Made by a program: the position numbers and the translations under genes. From Micromonospora sp. WMMD882 (GTDB lineage: Bacteria; Actinomycetota; Actinomycetes; Mycobacteriales; Micromonosporaceae): a stretch of 64,000 bases of DNA. The notes under the pieces were generated by a model. The model searched no databases. It saw nothing but the letters and a program-made list of their open reading frames with translations, and was not told the origin of the DNA. Shown piece by piece: positions 38,974-48,034 of the stretch; positions within the stretch are counted from its first letter, which is position 1; every line of letters starts with the position of its first letter. Where the stretch lies: the NCBI RefSeq assembly GCF_027497255.1, contig NZ_CP114903.1:6014001-6078000 (forward strand), in the 5' to 3' direction.

Positions 38974-39704
38974 CCGGGCCGGGGCGCGAGGGCGGAGCCG
39001 GGTACGCCGGAGCGGTCGCGCCGGACGCCGGCGCGTCGGCGCGGCACGGCCTGGACGGGGTCGCCGACGCTGGCGCGTTCCTGGCCCGGCTGGCCCGGTT
39101 CGACCCGGCGGCGGTGGTGCGGCTGCGCTCGCTCGACGCCGCCGCGCGGACGGCGCTCTGGGGTCGGCTGCCGTGGGGGGTGCTGGTCTCCCGCACGGTG
39201 ACCGGCCCCGGCCCGGGCGACGCGACGGTCGTCGCCGCCGATCTCCTGGCCGAGCTCGACCGGGCCGGCGCGGCGCTGCCGCCGCGGCGGGACGACCGGT
39301 GGCGCTGGCCGCTGCCGTCCGTTCCGGGACGGGTGGTGGAGACGGTCCCCGGCGGCGACCTGCGGCGCGTCGCCGAGGCGGCGGCGGGCACCCTGCGGGC
39401 CGCCGCCACGCACGGCGTGGCGGGTCGGGCCGTCGGCCAGCGGGCGATCCGGGACGCCCTGCTCGACCACGTGGCCGTGGTGGTCACCGGGGACGGCGGG
39501 GAGCGGGTCGAGGTGACCCAGCGGCTGGTCCAGGGGGTCGTCCGGATGGGTTTCCTCGGCGCCGCCGGCCGGGACGCCCCGGCGGAGGTCCAGGTACGGC
39601 TGGCGAATCGCTGGGTCGGTCTCGTGGCACCGTACGGCGGCGTATGGTGGCAGAAAGTGGCAGATCTTCTCATAAAACCGTCCGGTGATCATCCGAACGG
39701 ATGA
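38970..39704 (+). CDS. Hypothetical protein coupled to the thioesterase gene
   Basis: 244 residues from ATG 38970, overlapping the thioesterase stop by 4 bases. Ala/Arg/Gly-rich, with a conserved-looking core: FLARLARFDPAAVVRLR, ALWGRLPWGVLVSRTV, DDRWRWPLP and GVVRMGFLG near the end. No family recognised. A 7-base inverted repeat (39689-39704) covers the stop. Confidence 0.7.
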   Translation: MTGPGREGGAGYAGAVAPDAGASARHGLDGVADAGAFLARLARFDPAAVVRLRSLDAAARTALWGRLPWGVLVSRTVTGPGPGDATVVAADLLAELDRAGAALPPRRDDRWRWPLPSVPGRVVETVPGGDLRRVAEAAAGTLRAAATHGVAGRAVGQRAIRDALLDHVAVVVTGDGGERVEVTQRLVQGVVRMGFLGAAGRDAPAEVQVRLANRWVGLVAPYGGVWWQKVADLLIKPSGDHPNG

Positions 39705-39904
39705 CCCGGGCTCCTTCTTCCGTCCCGGGGCTGGCGTTGGGGGGGTGCTTCATGCCGGCTGTCCGGGTACCGTCCATCCTCGGGTCCAACGCACCGTAGG
39801 CGTCCGGATCCGCTGGGGAGTGAGGTGCACGAGCGATGCCGTGGTGGTCATGGCGCCCCGGTCACGCCAGTGGTGGCGAACCGGACAGTCGAAGTGGGAT
39901 CACA

Positions 39905-40426
39905 GTGGAAGGCACCGTCCGAGTCGGACCACCGGCGCCACGCGAGCCGGGAGACGACTGTCTCGCCGCCGCCGACCGGCCGGTGCGCAACAAGGAGATG
40001 TCGGCGGCCGTCGCGCCGGTCACGCTCGGCCGGGTCTGCGAGGCGCTCGACCTGCTCGACGTCCGCTATCTCGCCGACGGTGACGGCAACCTGCTGGCCA
40101 TGTGGGAGCGGCACGCGGTGCTGGTCACGCTGGAGGGGCCGGAGGACGAGATCCTGGTGATGCGGGCCCGTCCGCACGCCACCGTGCCGCCGGACTGGGC
40201 CGACCGGGCCTACCGGGTGGTCAACGAGTGGAACCACACCCGCCGGTTCTGCAAGGCGTACATCGGTGACCCGACCGAACGCGGTCAGTTGCCGATCTAC
40301 GCGGAGCTCCAGGTGCCGCTGGGCGCGGGGGTGCACGACGCGCTGCTGGTCGAGGTGCTCGACTGCGGCGCGGCGGTCGCGACGAACTTCGTCGACTGGC
40401 TGCACGACGAGGGCGCCCTGCTCTGA
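39905..40426 (+). CDS. YbjN domain-containing protein
   Basis: 173 residues from GTG 39905; ATG 39836 upstream is an alternative but its extra 23 residues look non-coding. The YbjN fold is clear: LGRVCEALDLLDVRYLADGDGNLLAMWERHAVLVTLEG, then RVVNEWNHTRRFCKAYIGD and LPIYAELQVPLGAGVHDALLVEVLDCGAAVATNFVDWLH. The fold resembles type III secretion chaperones; the role in actinobacteria is unknown. Confidence 0.85.
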   Translation: MEGTVRVGPPAPREPGDDCLAAADRPVRNKEMSAAVAPVTLGRVCEALDLLDVRYLADGDGNLLAMWERHAVLVTLEGPEDEILVMRARPHATVPPDWADRAYRVVNEWNHTRRFCKAYIGDPTERGQLPIYAELQVPLGAGVHDALLVEVLDCGAAVATNFVDWLHDEGALL

Positions 40427-40469
40427 GGCGTGACCCGCGCCGAGGGCGCGGGAGACGGCGCGTGGCGAT

Positions 40470-40518
40470 GCCGGCCGGAGACACGTTCCGGCCGGCCGCC
40501 GCCGGGTCACCCGGCGGC
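40470..40518. terminator. Two adjacent hairpins between convergent genes
   Basis: A perfect 10-base stem (40470-40479 with 40487-40496, 7-base loop) is followed directly by a 9-base stem (40498-40506 with 40510-40518, 3-base loop). They lie between the YbjN stop and the globin stop, so they probably terminate both. Confidence 0.65.
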
Positions 40519-40543
40519 CCGTCCGCGCCGAGACGCCGGGCGC

Positions 40544-40969
40544 TCAGCGTACGGCCGGATCCTCCATCGCGTTCACCATGAAGTACGCGGCCCGTTCGAG
40601 GTAGTCCCACAGCGCCGTCGCCAGGTCCGGCGGCAGGTCGAGCGTGTCCACCGCTTGACGCATGTGCCGCAGCCAGGCGTCCCGCTCGGCCGCGCCGATC
40701 CGGAACGGGGCGTGCCGCATCCGCAGCCGGGGGTGGCCACGTTGCGTGGAGTAGGTGTTCGGGCCGCCCCAGTACTGCATCAGGAACAGGGTCAGCCGCT
40801 CCGCCGCCGGGCCGAGATCCTCCTCGGGATACATCGGGCGCAACAGCGGGTCGGTGGCGACCCCGGCGTAGAACTCGTCCACCAGCCGGCGGAAGGCGGG
40901 CTCGCCGCCGATCGCCGCGAAGAGGGTCGTCGGCGGCTGCGTCCGGTCGGAATCGCCTGCGGAAGTCAC
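40544..40969 (-). CDS. glbO: Group II truncated hemoglobin GlbO
   Basis: 141 residues, GTG start. The GlbO pattern is intact: FAAIGGEPAFRRLVDEFYAGVATDPLLRPMYPE, LTLFLMQYWGGPNTYS, GHPRLRMRHAPFRIG with the proximal His, and AWLRHMRQAVDTL. It binds oxygen or peroxide at heme; in mycobacteria it is linked to oxygen handling and detoxification. Confidence 0.95.
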   Translation of the reverse strand: MTSAGDSDRTQPPTTLFAAIGGEPAFRRLVDEFYAGVATDPLLRPMYPEEDLGPAAERLTLFLMQYWGGPNTYSTQRGHPRLRMRHAPFRIGAAERDAWLRHMRQAVDTLDLPPDLATALWDYLERAAYFMVNAMEDPAVR

Positions 40970-41036
40970 CGTTCCATCCTGCCAGGTGCCCGTGGGCGTG
41001 GTCGGCGCGGCGGCTGCCCCCGCAGTGCGGGCTCGG

Positions 41037-42635
41037 TCACAGCGTGGCGGTGCCCCCGCCGGACCACCGCCCGCCCAGCGGCCCCTCGCCCCGGGTCTGC
41101 GGCTCCTCGCCTCGCGACTGCGCCCCGGGACCCTGCGGGACCGGCTCGGCGGCGGGTCGGGCCGGCGCGGCAGCCTCGGCCGCCGGTTCCGGCGGGGCGG
41201 TGGTGGCCGCTTCCGGTGGGGTGGCTGCCCCGGTGACGGGCTCCGCTGGCGTGACCCCGGTGGCGGGCTCCGCTGGCGTGACCCCGGTGGCGGGCTCCGC
41301 TGGCGTGACCCCGGTGGCGGGCTCCGCTGGCGTGGCCGCGGCGGGGGCGGTCGGGGGCGGGGTCGTGGCGGCGCCGACCCGGGCGGCGGCGATGACCGCG
41401 TCGAAGGCCGCCGGGCGCGGCCACCGGCTCACCACGACCAGCATCAGCAGCACCCCGGCGGCGCTCCACAGCCCGACCACCTTCGGAATGGAGAAGCGGT
41501 CGGCGAGCAGCCCGGTGACGATCACGGCGAGCCCCTGGATCACCTGCATGCCGGTGGCCATCACCCCGAACGCGCGGGCCCGGTAGCCGTCCGGGAGGGC
41601 CCGGACGAACAACCCGTTGGCGACCGGCAGCAGCCCGGCGACCGCGAAGCCGCAGACCGCGACGAGTCCGGCCACCACGGCCGGTGGGGGGTCGAGCAGG
41701 GCGGGCACCAGCACCAACGGCGCCAGGACGGCGAACGGACGGATCAGCGCCACCCGGCGGGCCGGTCGGACCGCGCGTCCGATGATCAGCCCGCCGAGGA
41801 TGAAGCCGACCGGAGCGGCGGCCATGATCATCGCCTGGGTGGTGGCGGCGTCGACCCGGCCGGCGGAACGCTCGCCGGCCCAGGCGCCGGCCAGCCCCTC
41901 GGGCACGATCGAGAAGAGCATCGAGCAGAACACCAGCACCGCGATCGCCCGCAGGACGGGGGTGCCGAAGACCATCCGGAACCCGGCCGCGGTCTCCTGC
42001 AGCAGTGATCCGCGTGCCTCGGGGGCCAGCACCCGGGCGTGGTCCCGGACGCCGAACCGCACGATCAACGCGGACAGCCCGAAGCTGGCCGCGTTGACCA
42101 GCAGCGCCGTGGTCGGGTTCGCCGTGGCGATCATCGCGCCGAGCAGGTACCCGACCACCTGCGCGGCCTGCCCCACGCTGCTGTTCAGGGAGAGACCGAG
42201 CACCAGTCTGTCGCCGGTCAGGATCACCGGCATCAACGCGGAGCGCGCGGCCTGGCTCGGCGGGTTGGCCAGGGTGGTGGCGAAGAGCAGACCGAGGATC
42301 GCCCAGACCGGCAGGTGCGGCACGGCCACCAGGGCGACCAGCACCATCCGGAACAGGTCGGAGTTCACCATCACCGACCGGTAGCGGCAGCGGTCGGCCA
42401 CCGTGGACAGCAGCGGCCCGCCGATCAGCCAGGGCAGGTAGCTCACCGCGAACGCGGCAGCGGAGAGCGCCACCGACTGGGTCTCCCGGTAGACCAGCAC
42501 GGTCACCGCCGCCTTGGCGATGTAGTCGCCGATCCAGGACAGGGTGGTGGCCGTCAGGACGGCCCGGTACTCGCGCTGGGCGAACACTTCACCGAAGGTG
42601 GCCGGACCTTCGTGGAGGGGTCGCTCGTCGGACAC
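41037..42635 (-). CDS. MFS transporter with repetitive C-terminal tail
   Basis: 532 residues from GTG 42635, preceded by GGAGG 5 bases upstream; ATG 42647 is the alternative (536 residues). Twelve hydrophobic segments, with an opening FAQREYRAVLTATTLSWIGDYIAKAAVTVLVY typical of the MFS_3 (enterobactin exporter-like) group. The substrate is unknown. The last 110 residues are cytosolic, Ala/Pro/Glu-rich, with a 9-residue unit TPAEPATGV repeated four times (27-base unit, 41228-41335). Confidence 0.9.
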   Translation of the reverse strand: MSDERPLHEGPATFGEVFAQREYRAVLTATTLSWIGDYIAKAAVTVLVYRETQSVALSAAAFAVSYLPWLIGGPLLSTVADRCRYRSVMVNSDLFRMVLVALVAVPHLPVWAILGLLFATTLANPPSQAARSALMPVILTGDRLVLGLSLNSSVGQAAQVVGYLLGAMIATANPTTALLVNAASFGLSALIVRFGVRDHARVLAPEARGSLLQETAAGFRMVFGTPVLRAIAVLVFCSMLFSIVPEGLAGAWAGERSAGRVDAATTQAMIMAAAPVGFILGGLIIGRAVRPARRVALIRPFAVLAPLVLVPALLDPPPAVVAGLVAVCGFAVAGLLPVANGLFVRALPDGYRARAFGVMATGMQVIQGLAVIVTGLLADRFSIPKVVGLWSAAGVLLMLVVVSRWPRPAAFDAVIAAARVGAATTPPPTAPAAATPAEPATGVTPAEPATGVTPAEPATGVTPAEPVTGAATPPEAATTAPPEPAAEAAAPARPAAEPVPQGPGAQSRGEEPQTRGEGPLGGRWSGGGTATL

Positions 42636-42895
42636 CGTGGCCTCCATCGTTCCCGACGGTCGGCCGCTCGTGGCGGCCCGGCCGGGAATCGTCGTCAGAT
42701 CTACGGAGCAGCGAGGACGTGATCACGCTCCGGAGGAGCTCGTTCCCGGATTCTGCCCGATCGTCTGAAGGCTGGCTAGGGTGAACGGATAGATCGTCGC
42801 ATCTCCGACTGAACGAACGGACGATACCCGAGGGGCCGCGCGGATCGCGACCCCTCGGTGGACGGTCAGCCCGGGTGGGCCGGTACGGCCGCAGC

Positions 42896-44149
42896 TCAGG
42901 TGGCGGTGCCCGACCTCCCGGTGGGGGCGGTGGTCGGCCCGGCCGTCGGGCCCGGGGCGGGAACGCCGGCCGGTACGCCGGGGAAGAAACGTGCCGCCGC
43001 GATCTTCGCGGTGATGCCGGAGTTCTCCAGCGCCTCGGCCAACCGGCGACGCAGCTCCCGACCGACGGCGAACTGCCCGTCGGCGCTCGTCTTGACCACC
43101 GTACGGATCACCGCGCCGTCGATGGTCACCTGCTCGACGCCGAGCACCTCCGGCGGCTCCACGATCTCGGGGGCCAGGTCCGGGTCGAGGGCCACCGAGG
43201 CCGCCGCGGTACGCAGCACCGCGCTGGCCTCCTCGGTGCTGGCGAACCCGATCGGCAGGTCGACCACGACCAGCGCCCAACCCTGGCTCTTGTTGCCCAC
43301 CCGGACGATCTCGCCGTTGCGGATGTACCAGAGCACCCCCCGGCCGTCGCGGACCGTGGTGACCCGCAGCCCGACCGACTCGACCACCCCGGTCGCCTCG
43401 CCGACGTCGACCGTGTCGCCCACGCCGTACTGGTCCTCCAGCAGCATGAACAGGCCGGCGATCAGATCCTTCACCAGGCTCTGCGCGCCGAAGCCCAGCG
43501 CCACCCCGACGATGCCGGCGCTGGCCAGCAGGGGAGCGAGGTCGAAGCTGAACTCCCGCAGGATCATCAGCAGGGCGATGCCGAAGACGAAGGCGGTGAC
43601 CATGCTGCGCAGCACCGAGCCGATCGCCTGGGCCCGCTGCCGGCGACGCTCGGGCACGAACTCGCCGGGGCCGGTGGTCGCGCTGGGGATCCGCTCGCGC
43701 AGCGGCTTGAGCATGGTGGGCACCGAGGAGTCGCTGGTGGTGCGGACCAGTCGCTTGATCGCCCGGTGCAGCAGGAACCGGGCGACGACGGCGAGCAGCA
43801 GGATCAGCGCGATCCGCAGCGGCTTGAGCAGGATCCAGTAGCTGCCCTCGGCGAACCACGTGGAGCCGGTGATCTCGTAGACGTTGGCGCAGAGCGCGTC
43901 GGCACGGCAGTCGGTGCTGAGCTCGGGCTCGGGGCTGGCCACGCCGGGCAGGGCGAGCGGCGTCGGGTCGGCGGCGGTCACGTCTGTCTTCGTACCGCAC
44001 CCGGCTGCGGGCCCGCCGCCCGACCCACCCCGTCGGTCCCGGCCCCGGTCCTCGGTCGCCCGACCCCGACCTTGGGCGTCCCGACCGGTGGAGCTACGAA
44101 CGAGTTGACCGGTGCGCATTGCTTGATCAACAAGTCCGAAAACGGCCAT
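42896..44149 (-). CDS. MscS family mechanosensitive ion channel
   Basis: 417 residues from ATG 44149. The N-terminal 60 residues are Arg/Gly-rich and may not be translated; ATG 44119 or a later start is possible. Three membrane segments follow; the pore helix region LLASAGIVGVALGFGAQSLVKDLIAG and beta domain VGDTVDVGEATGVVESVGLRVTTVRDGRG are diagnostic. It releases solutes on hypo-osmotic shock. Monocistronic. Confidence 0.92.
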   Translation of the reverse strand: MAVFGLVDQAMRTGQLVRSSTGRDAQGRGRATEDRGRDRRGGSGGGPAAGCGTKTDVTAADPTPLALPGVASPEPELSTDCRADALCANVYEITGSTWFAEGSYWILLKPLRIALILLLAVVARFLLHRAIKRLVRTTSDSSVPTMLKPLRERIPSATTGPGEFVPERRRQRAQAIGSVLRSMVTAFVFGIALLMILREFSFDLAPLLASAGIVGVALGFGAQSLVKDLIAGLFMLLEDQYGVGDTVDVGEATGVVESVGLRVTTVRDGRGVLWYIRNGEIVRVGNKSQGWALVVVDLPIGFASTEEASAVLRTAAASVALDPDLAPEIVEPPEVLGVEQVTIDGAVIRTVVKTSADGQFAVGRELRRRLAEALENSGITAKIAAARFFPGVPAGVPAPGPTAGPTTAPTGRSGTAT

Positions 44150-44182
44150 CCTCGCACAGCCGGAAAAAGCTTCGGGAGGGGG

Positions 44183-44207
44183 CCCGGATTAGTACGTGCA
44201 ATCCGGG
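44183..44207. repeat. Inverted repeat upstream of the HNH gene
   Basis: CCCGGATT (44183-44190) and AATCCGGG (44200-44207) with a 9-base spacer, in the region between the divergent MscS and HNH genes. Possible operator; no regulator is adjacent. Confidence 0.4.
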
Positions 44208-44332
44208 GTCCGATCAGGGACGATTGGCGCACGGAACGTCGGTGATCCCTCCGGCGTCGACCGCGGTCAGTGCCGTGCTGCCCGGGGTCGGCCGCGATCG
44301 GGCTCGACGGAAGCACCGGGAGGGTGAGCACG

Positions 44333-44869
44333 ATGCCTGACATACGACCCGTGACTGGCTCCGGCGCGTTGGTCCTCAACGCCACCTACGAGCCGTTGTG
44401 TGTCGTGTCGGTGCGTCGGGCCGCGATCCTGGTCCTCACCTCCAAGGCGGTCTGCGTGGCCGATGGTGACGGTGTTCTGCACAGCGCGTTCGACGCCCTG
44501 CCGGTGCCGTCGGTGGTCCGGCTGACCCGGTTCGTCCGGGTGCCGTACCGCACCCACGTCGGCCTGTCCCGGCGGGCGATCTTCGCCCGGGACGGCGGGC
44601 GCTGCGCGTACTGCCGGGGGCCGGCGGAGACCATCGACCACGTGTTCCCGCGCAGCCGGGGTGGCCGGCACGCCTGGGAGAACGTCGTGGCCGCCTGCGC
44701 CCGCTGCAACCACACCAAGGGCGACAAGACCCCGGCCGAGCTGGGTTGGCGGCTGCACGCGCTGCCGGCCGCCCCGAGGGGCACCGCGTGGCGCGTGCTC
44801 GGTCACCGGGCCCCCGACCCCCGCTGGGCGGACTGGCTCGACCTGCGGGAGAGCGAGGCGGTGGCCTGA
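44333..44869 (+). CDS. HNH endonuclease
   Basis: 178 residues from ATG 44333, with GGGAGGG upstream. Two parts: an N-terminal domain opening VLNATYEPLCVVSVRRA, then the HNH nuclease with structural CAYC and CARC pairs and core ETIDHVFPRSRGG..WENVVAACARCNHTKGDKTP. This exact architecture is very widespread in actinobacteria as a chromosomal gene of unknown role, not a homing intron relic. Confidence 0.93.
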   Translation: MPDIRPVTGSGALVLNATYEPLCVVSVRRAAILVLTSKAVCVADGDGVLHSAFDALPVPSVVRLTRFVRVPYRTHVGLSRRAIFARDGGRCAYCRGPAETIDHVFPRSRGGRHAWENVVAACARCNHTKGDKTPAELGWRLHALPAAPRGTAWRVLGHRAPDPRWADWLDLRESEAVA

Positions 44870-44922
44870 GTCGGCCGGGGTGGCCCGAACGGCGGGCGCC
44901 CGGGCCGGCCGCCGGTCCCGGC

Positions 44923-45864
44923 TCACGGCTCACGGGCCTGCACCAGCGAGGCGAAAACCACCACGTTGTCGGCGTACCCGGTGGGGCCGCCCACCCACCG
45001 GCCGCCGCACGTGATCAACCGCAGGTTCGGGCGGCTGAAGTCGCCGTAGACCTCGTCCACCGGCAGGCGCTCCTTGGCGAACCGTTCCACCGCGTTCACC
45101 TCGAAGACCGCCACCGACCGGTCGGCCCGGTCCACCTCGATCCGGTCGCCGGCCCGGAGCCGTCTCAGGTCGTGGAAGACAGCCGGCCCGGTCGAGGTGT
45201 CGACGTGTCCGACGATCACCGCGGGTCCGTACTGGCCCGGGGTGGGGCCCTGGTCGTACCAGGCGGCCTCGTGGGCGCGCCGCTCGTCCGGCACGCCGAT
45301 CGTGCCGTCCGGGGCGAGGCCGACGTGGTGCACCGGGGCCCGCAGGTCGATCGCCTGGATGTCCAGCTCGACCGGCGTGCTGGCGGGCATCACCGGGAAC
45401 TTGCGGGGCGGTGGGCGCAGCCCTGCGGTGAACCGCTCCGGCAGCAGACTCGTGCCGGTGACGTGCTCCACCCCGAGCATCGCCATGATCAGCGCCATCA
45501 GCGTGGCGACCACCAGCACCGGCGCCCCCGGGCCGGAGCGGGTCAGCCGTCGGGCCGGCCACCGGCGCGACGGGCCCGGCCGCTCGTCCCGGCCCCGCAC
45601 CCCCGCTCCGGGCCACGTCGCTCCGGGCGGTGGCGCTCCCGTTCCGGACTGCGTCGCTCCGGACGGTGGCGCTCCCGTCGCTCCGGCCGTGGGTTGCGGC
45701 GTTCCCGGTGGCGGCGTCGGGGTCCGGGTCGGGTCGACCTGGGCATGCCGGACGGCAGGGTCGAGGAGCTGCACGCCGGCCCGGCTCGCCTCCCCGGCGA
45801 CCTTCCGGATCAGCCCCAGGCCGCGTCCCGCTCGCCGGCCCAGCAGCGCCAGACGCTGACGCAT
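44923..45864 (-). CDS. Class E/F-type sortase
   Basis: 313 residues. A cytosolic Pro/Gly/Thr-rich N-terminus (45-110), one membrane helix (about 112-132), then the sortase domain with VIVGHVDTSTGPAVF (catalytic His) and LRLITCGGRW (catalytic Cys); the Arg lies in the following segment. Sortases attach surface proteins to the wall. The upstream gene, 6 bases away, is a secreted membrane-anchored protein, but it lacks a clear LPxTG signal, so it may be only an operon partner. Confidence 0.9.
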   Translation of the reverse strand: MRQRLALLGRRAGRGLGLIRKVAGEASRAGVQLLDPAVRHAQVDPTRTPTPPPGTPQPTAGATGAPPSGATQSGTGAPPPGATWPGAGVRGRDERPGPSRRWPARRLTRSGPGAPVLVVATLMALIMAMLGVEHVTGTSLLPERFTAGLRPPPRKFPVMPASTPVELDIQAIDLRAPVHHVGLAPDGTIGVPDERRAHEAAWYDQGPTPGQYGPAVIVGHVDTSTGPAVFHDLRRLRAGDRIEVDRADRSVAVFEVNAVERFAKERLPVDEVYGDFSRPNLRLITCGGRWVGGPTGYADNVVVFASLVQAREP

Positions 45865-45870
45865 GCCCGG

Positions 45871-46461
45871 TCAGGGGCTCCCGGGCCGACCGTGGCGGGT
45901 GCCGAACACACCCAGCCCGGCCGCGACGGCGGCGACCACCAAGCCGCCGACCACCAGCAGCGCCCCGGTGCTCCGACCGCCGGCGGCGCCACCGCCACCG
46001 GTGGCCGGGCCCTTGGTCGGCTGCGTCATGTTCAACACGGTCAGCACCGTCGTGGCCCGGTTGCCGTTCGCGCACCGCAGGTCCACCGGGTAGTCACCCG
46101 GCTGGGTGCTGTCCGGGACGGTCACCGCGCCGGTCAGGAAGCCGCTGTCGGCCCGACCGGCGTTGCTGCCGTTGTCGCCCGGCCCGTTGTCGGGGCGTCC
46201 GTTGTCGGGGCGTCCGTTGTGGGGGCGCAGGACCACCCGGCCGAAGGCGTCCGAGGTGACCTCCGCCTGGCGGTTGTTGTCGTTGTCACAACTCGCGCGG
46301 ATGTTCACCCGGTTCCCGGCCTGAACCGTGCTCGGGTTGACCTCGACGAATACGTTGTCGCCGGCGCGGGCCGGCGCCCCCGCGGCGAGGACGAACGCCC
46401 CGAGCAGCGCGAGCATGACCGCCACCGCCGAAGCGGCGCGGCCGGATCCGTGAGCCCGCAT
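45871..46461 (-). CDS. Secreted protein with C-terminal membrane anchor, operon partner of the sortase
   Basis: 196 residues from ATG 46461, with GGGGAGGA upstream. Signal peptide 1-33, extracellular beta-type domain (GDNVFVEVNPSTVQAGNRVNIRASC, then GDYPVDLRC with a matching Cys), an Asn/Gly/Asp repeat (NGRPDNGRPDNG), a Gly-rich linker, and a terminal hydrophobic segment with a basic tail. The anchor layout resembles sorted proteins, but the sorting motif is not the usual one; TKGPATGGGG sits in its place. Confidence 0.8.
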   Translation of the reverse strand: MRAHGSGRAASAVAVMLALLGAFVLAAGAPARAGDNVFVEVNPSTVQAGNRVNIRASCDNDNNRQAEVTSDAFGRVVLRPHNGRPDNGRPDNGPGDNGSNAGRADSGFLTGAVTVPDSTQPGDYPVDLRCANGNRATTVLTVLNMTQPTKGPATGGGGAAGGRSTGALLVVGGLVVAAVAAGLGVFGTRHGRPGSP

Positions 46462-46543
46462 GATCCTCCCCTTCCCGGCACCGGCGGTGTGCTGGGCGCC
46501 CGCCCTGCATTCCCGCTGCCCGGCCGGCAAACCCGGGCGGCCG

Positions 46544-46987
46544 TCAGGACGGGGGGAACGGGGTGACCGGCCGCCAACCCAGCGGCGTGGAGAGGACCAT
46601 GGTGCTGGACGGCTGGCCGTACGGGGCGAGCCGGTCGATCAGCGCCTCGAACGCGTCGATCGAGCCGGCCGCCACCTTCAACATGCTGCACGCGTCCCCG
46701 GTGATCCGGTGGATCTCCAGGATCTCCGGCCAGTGGGCGACCGTCGGGTCGTGCAGGATGCACCGGCTGCCGTAGCAGGACATCCTGATCAGGGCCAGGA
46801 CGCTGCGTCCGGCCCGGGCGAGGTCGACGTGGGCGTGGTAGCCGGTGATCACCCCCGACTCCTCCAGCCGGCGGACCCGCTCGGCGACGGCGGGTGGGGA
46901 GAGGTGCACCCGGCGGGAGAGCTCACTGAACGACAGTCGCGCGTCGGCCTGCAACTCGCGTAGCAGCGCCCAGTCCATGTCGTCCAC
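46544..46987 (-). CDS. Lrp/AsnC family transcriptional regulator
   Basis: 147 residues from GTG 46987 (AGGAAAGGAAAG just upstream); ATG 46978 is an alternative. An N-terminal helix-turn-helix (ALLRELQADARLSFSELSRRVHLSPPAVAERVRRLEESGVITGY) and a C-terminal RAM ligand domain. Divergent from the tryptophan dioxygenase gene with 144 bases between, so tryptophan or a related amino acid is the probable ligand. Confidence 0.93.
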   Translation of the reverse strand: MDDMDWALLRELQADARLSFSELSRRVHLSPPAVAERVRRLEESGVITGYHAHVDLARAGRSVLALIRMSCYGSRCILHDPTVAHWPEILEIHRITGDACSMLKVAAGSIDAFEALIDRLAPYGQPSSTMVLSTPLGWRPVTPFPPS

Positions 46988-47098
46988 GCTTGGCTTTCCT
47001 TTCCTGAGGCGATTGCGCTGTTCGACCTTCGGCGTGACAGGCGGCGGAGGGGAAGGACCGTTGCTCCGGCATTCCGTCGGAGGATCCGACCGCGGGAT

Positions 47099-47118
47099 CA
47101 TGAGGTTATCGGCTCATG
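47099..47118 (+). promoter_or_regulatory. Inverted repeat CATGAG-N8-CTCATG before kynA
   Basis: Perfect 6-base arms (47099-47104 and 47113-47118) directly before the kynA ribosome-binding site. It is a candidate operator for the divergent Lrp-type regulator. Position suggests it would block transcription or translation initiation of kynA. Confidence 0.45.
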
Positions 47119-47131
47119 GAGGGAGACACAG

Positions 47132-48034
47132 GTGGAGAAGACGGACCTGCGGGCGCCCACCCTGACCGCCACGGTGCGCCCGGCCACCCCACGGCAGCGG
47201 GTGGCGCGAGCGGCACGCAACGGTGGTCGCCCGACGCTGGAGTTCACCGAGCGGGTGCCCTACGACACGTACGTGCACGCCAGCACGCTGCACACCCTGC
47301 AACAGCCGCTCAGCGGCGACCCGGGTGAGATGTCCTTCCTGATGGTCAGCCAGATCATGGAGCTGTACTTCGGGCTGACCTGTCACGAGCTGCGTGAGGC
47401 CCGCCGGCTGCTGCGCGCCGACCGGGTGTGGGACGCGCTCGCCCCGTTGCGCCGTACCGCCCTGCACCTGGAGGGGCTCAACGCCGCCTGGCGGGGCCTG
47501 CGGTGGATGACCCCGGCGGACTTCAACCGGTTCCGTGACCTGCTGGGTGAGGGCTCCGGTTTCCAGTCGGCCATGTACCGGCAGTTGGAGTTCCTGCTCG
47601 GCCTGCGCGACCCGGCGCTGATCCGCCCGTTCCGCCGGCAGACCGAGACGTACGCGCAGCTCCAGGCCGCCCTGGCCGCGCCGAGCCTGTGGGACGAGGT
47701 GACCGCCCTGCTCGCCCGGCACGGCTTCGACCTGCCGGCCGAGCTGCTGGACCGGGACGTGCGCGAGTCGCACGAGTCACATCCCACGGTCGAGGCGGCC
47801 TGGGTGGAGATCTACGCCGACACCGGGCCGGACAACCACCTCCGGCTGCTCGGCGAGGCGCTCACGGCGGTGGCCGAGGAGTTCGGCGACTGGCGGTACC
47901 AGCACCTCAAGGCGGTACAGCGGACGATGGGGGCCAAGGTGGGCAGCGGCGGCTCGGCCGGGCTCGCCTGGCTGCGCCGGAGCATGGACCGGGTGGTCTT
48001 CCCCGAACTCTGGTCGGCCCGCACGGCGATGTGA
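47132..48034 (+). CDS. kynA: Tryptophan 2,3-dioxygenase
   Basis: 300 residues, GTG start with GGAGGGAG upstream. A heme enzyme that opens the indole ring of tryptophan to N-formylkynurenine. Signatures: YDTYVHASTLHTLQQPLSGDPGEMSFLMVSQIMELYFGL, GEGSGFQSAMYRQLEFLLG, and the heme-binding His near WRYQHLKAVQRTMGAKVGSGGS. No kynureninase or formamidase follows, so this is the only kynurenine gene here. The last codons begin a tandem array that runs past the stop. Confidence 0.95.
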   Translation: MEKTDLRAPTLTATVRPATPRQRVARAARNGGRPTLEFTERVPYDTYVHASTLHTLQQPLSGDPGEMSFLMVSQIMELYFGLTCHELREARRLLRADRVWDALAPLRRTALHLEGLNAAWRGLRWMTPADFNRFRDLLGEGSGFQSAMYRQLEFLLGLRDPALIRPFRRQTETYAQLQAALAAPSLWDEVTALLARHGFDLPAELLDRDVRESHESHPTVEAAWVEIYADTGPDNHLRLLGEALTAVAEEFGDWRYQHLKAVQRTMGAKVGSGGSAGLAWLRRSMDRVVFPELWSARTAM

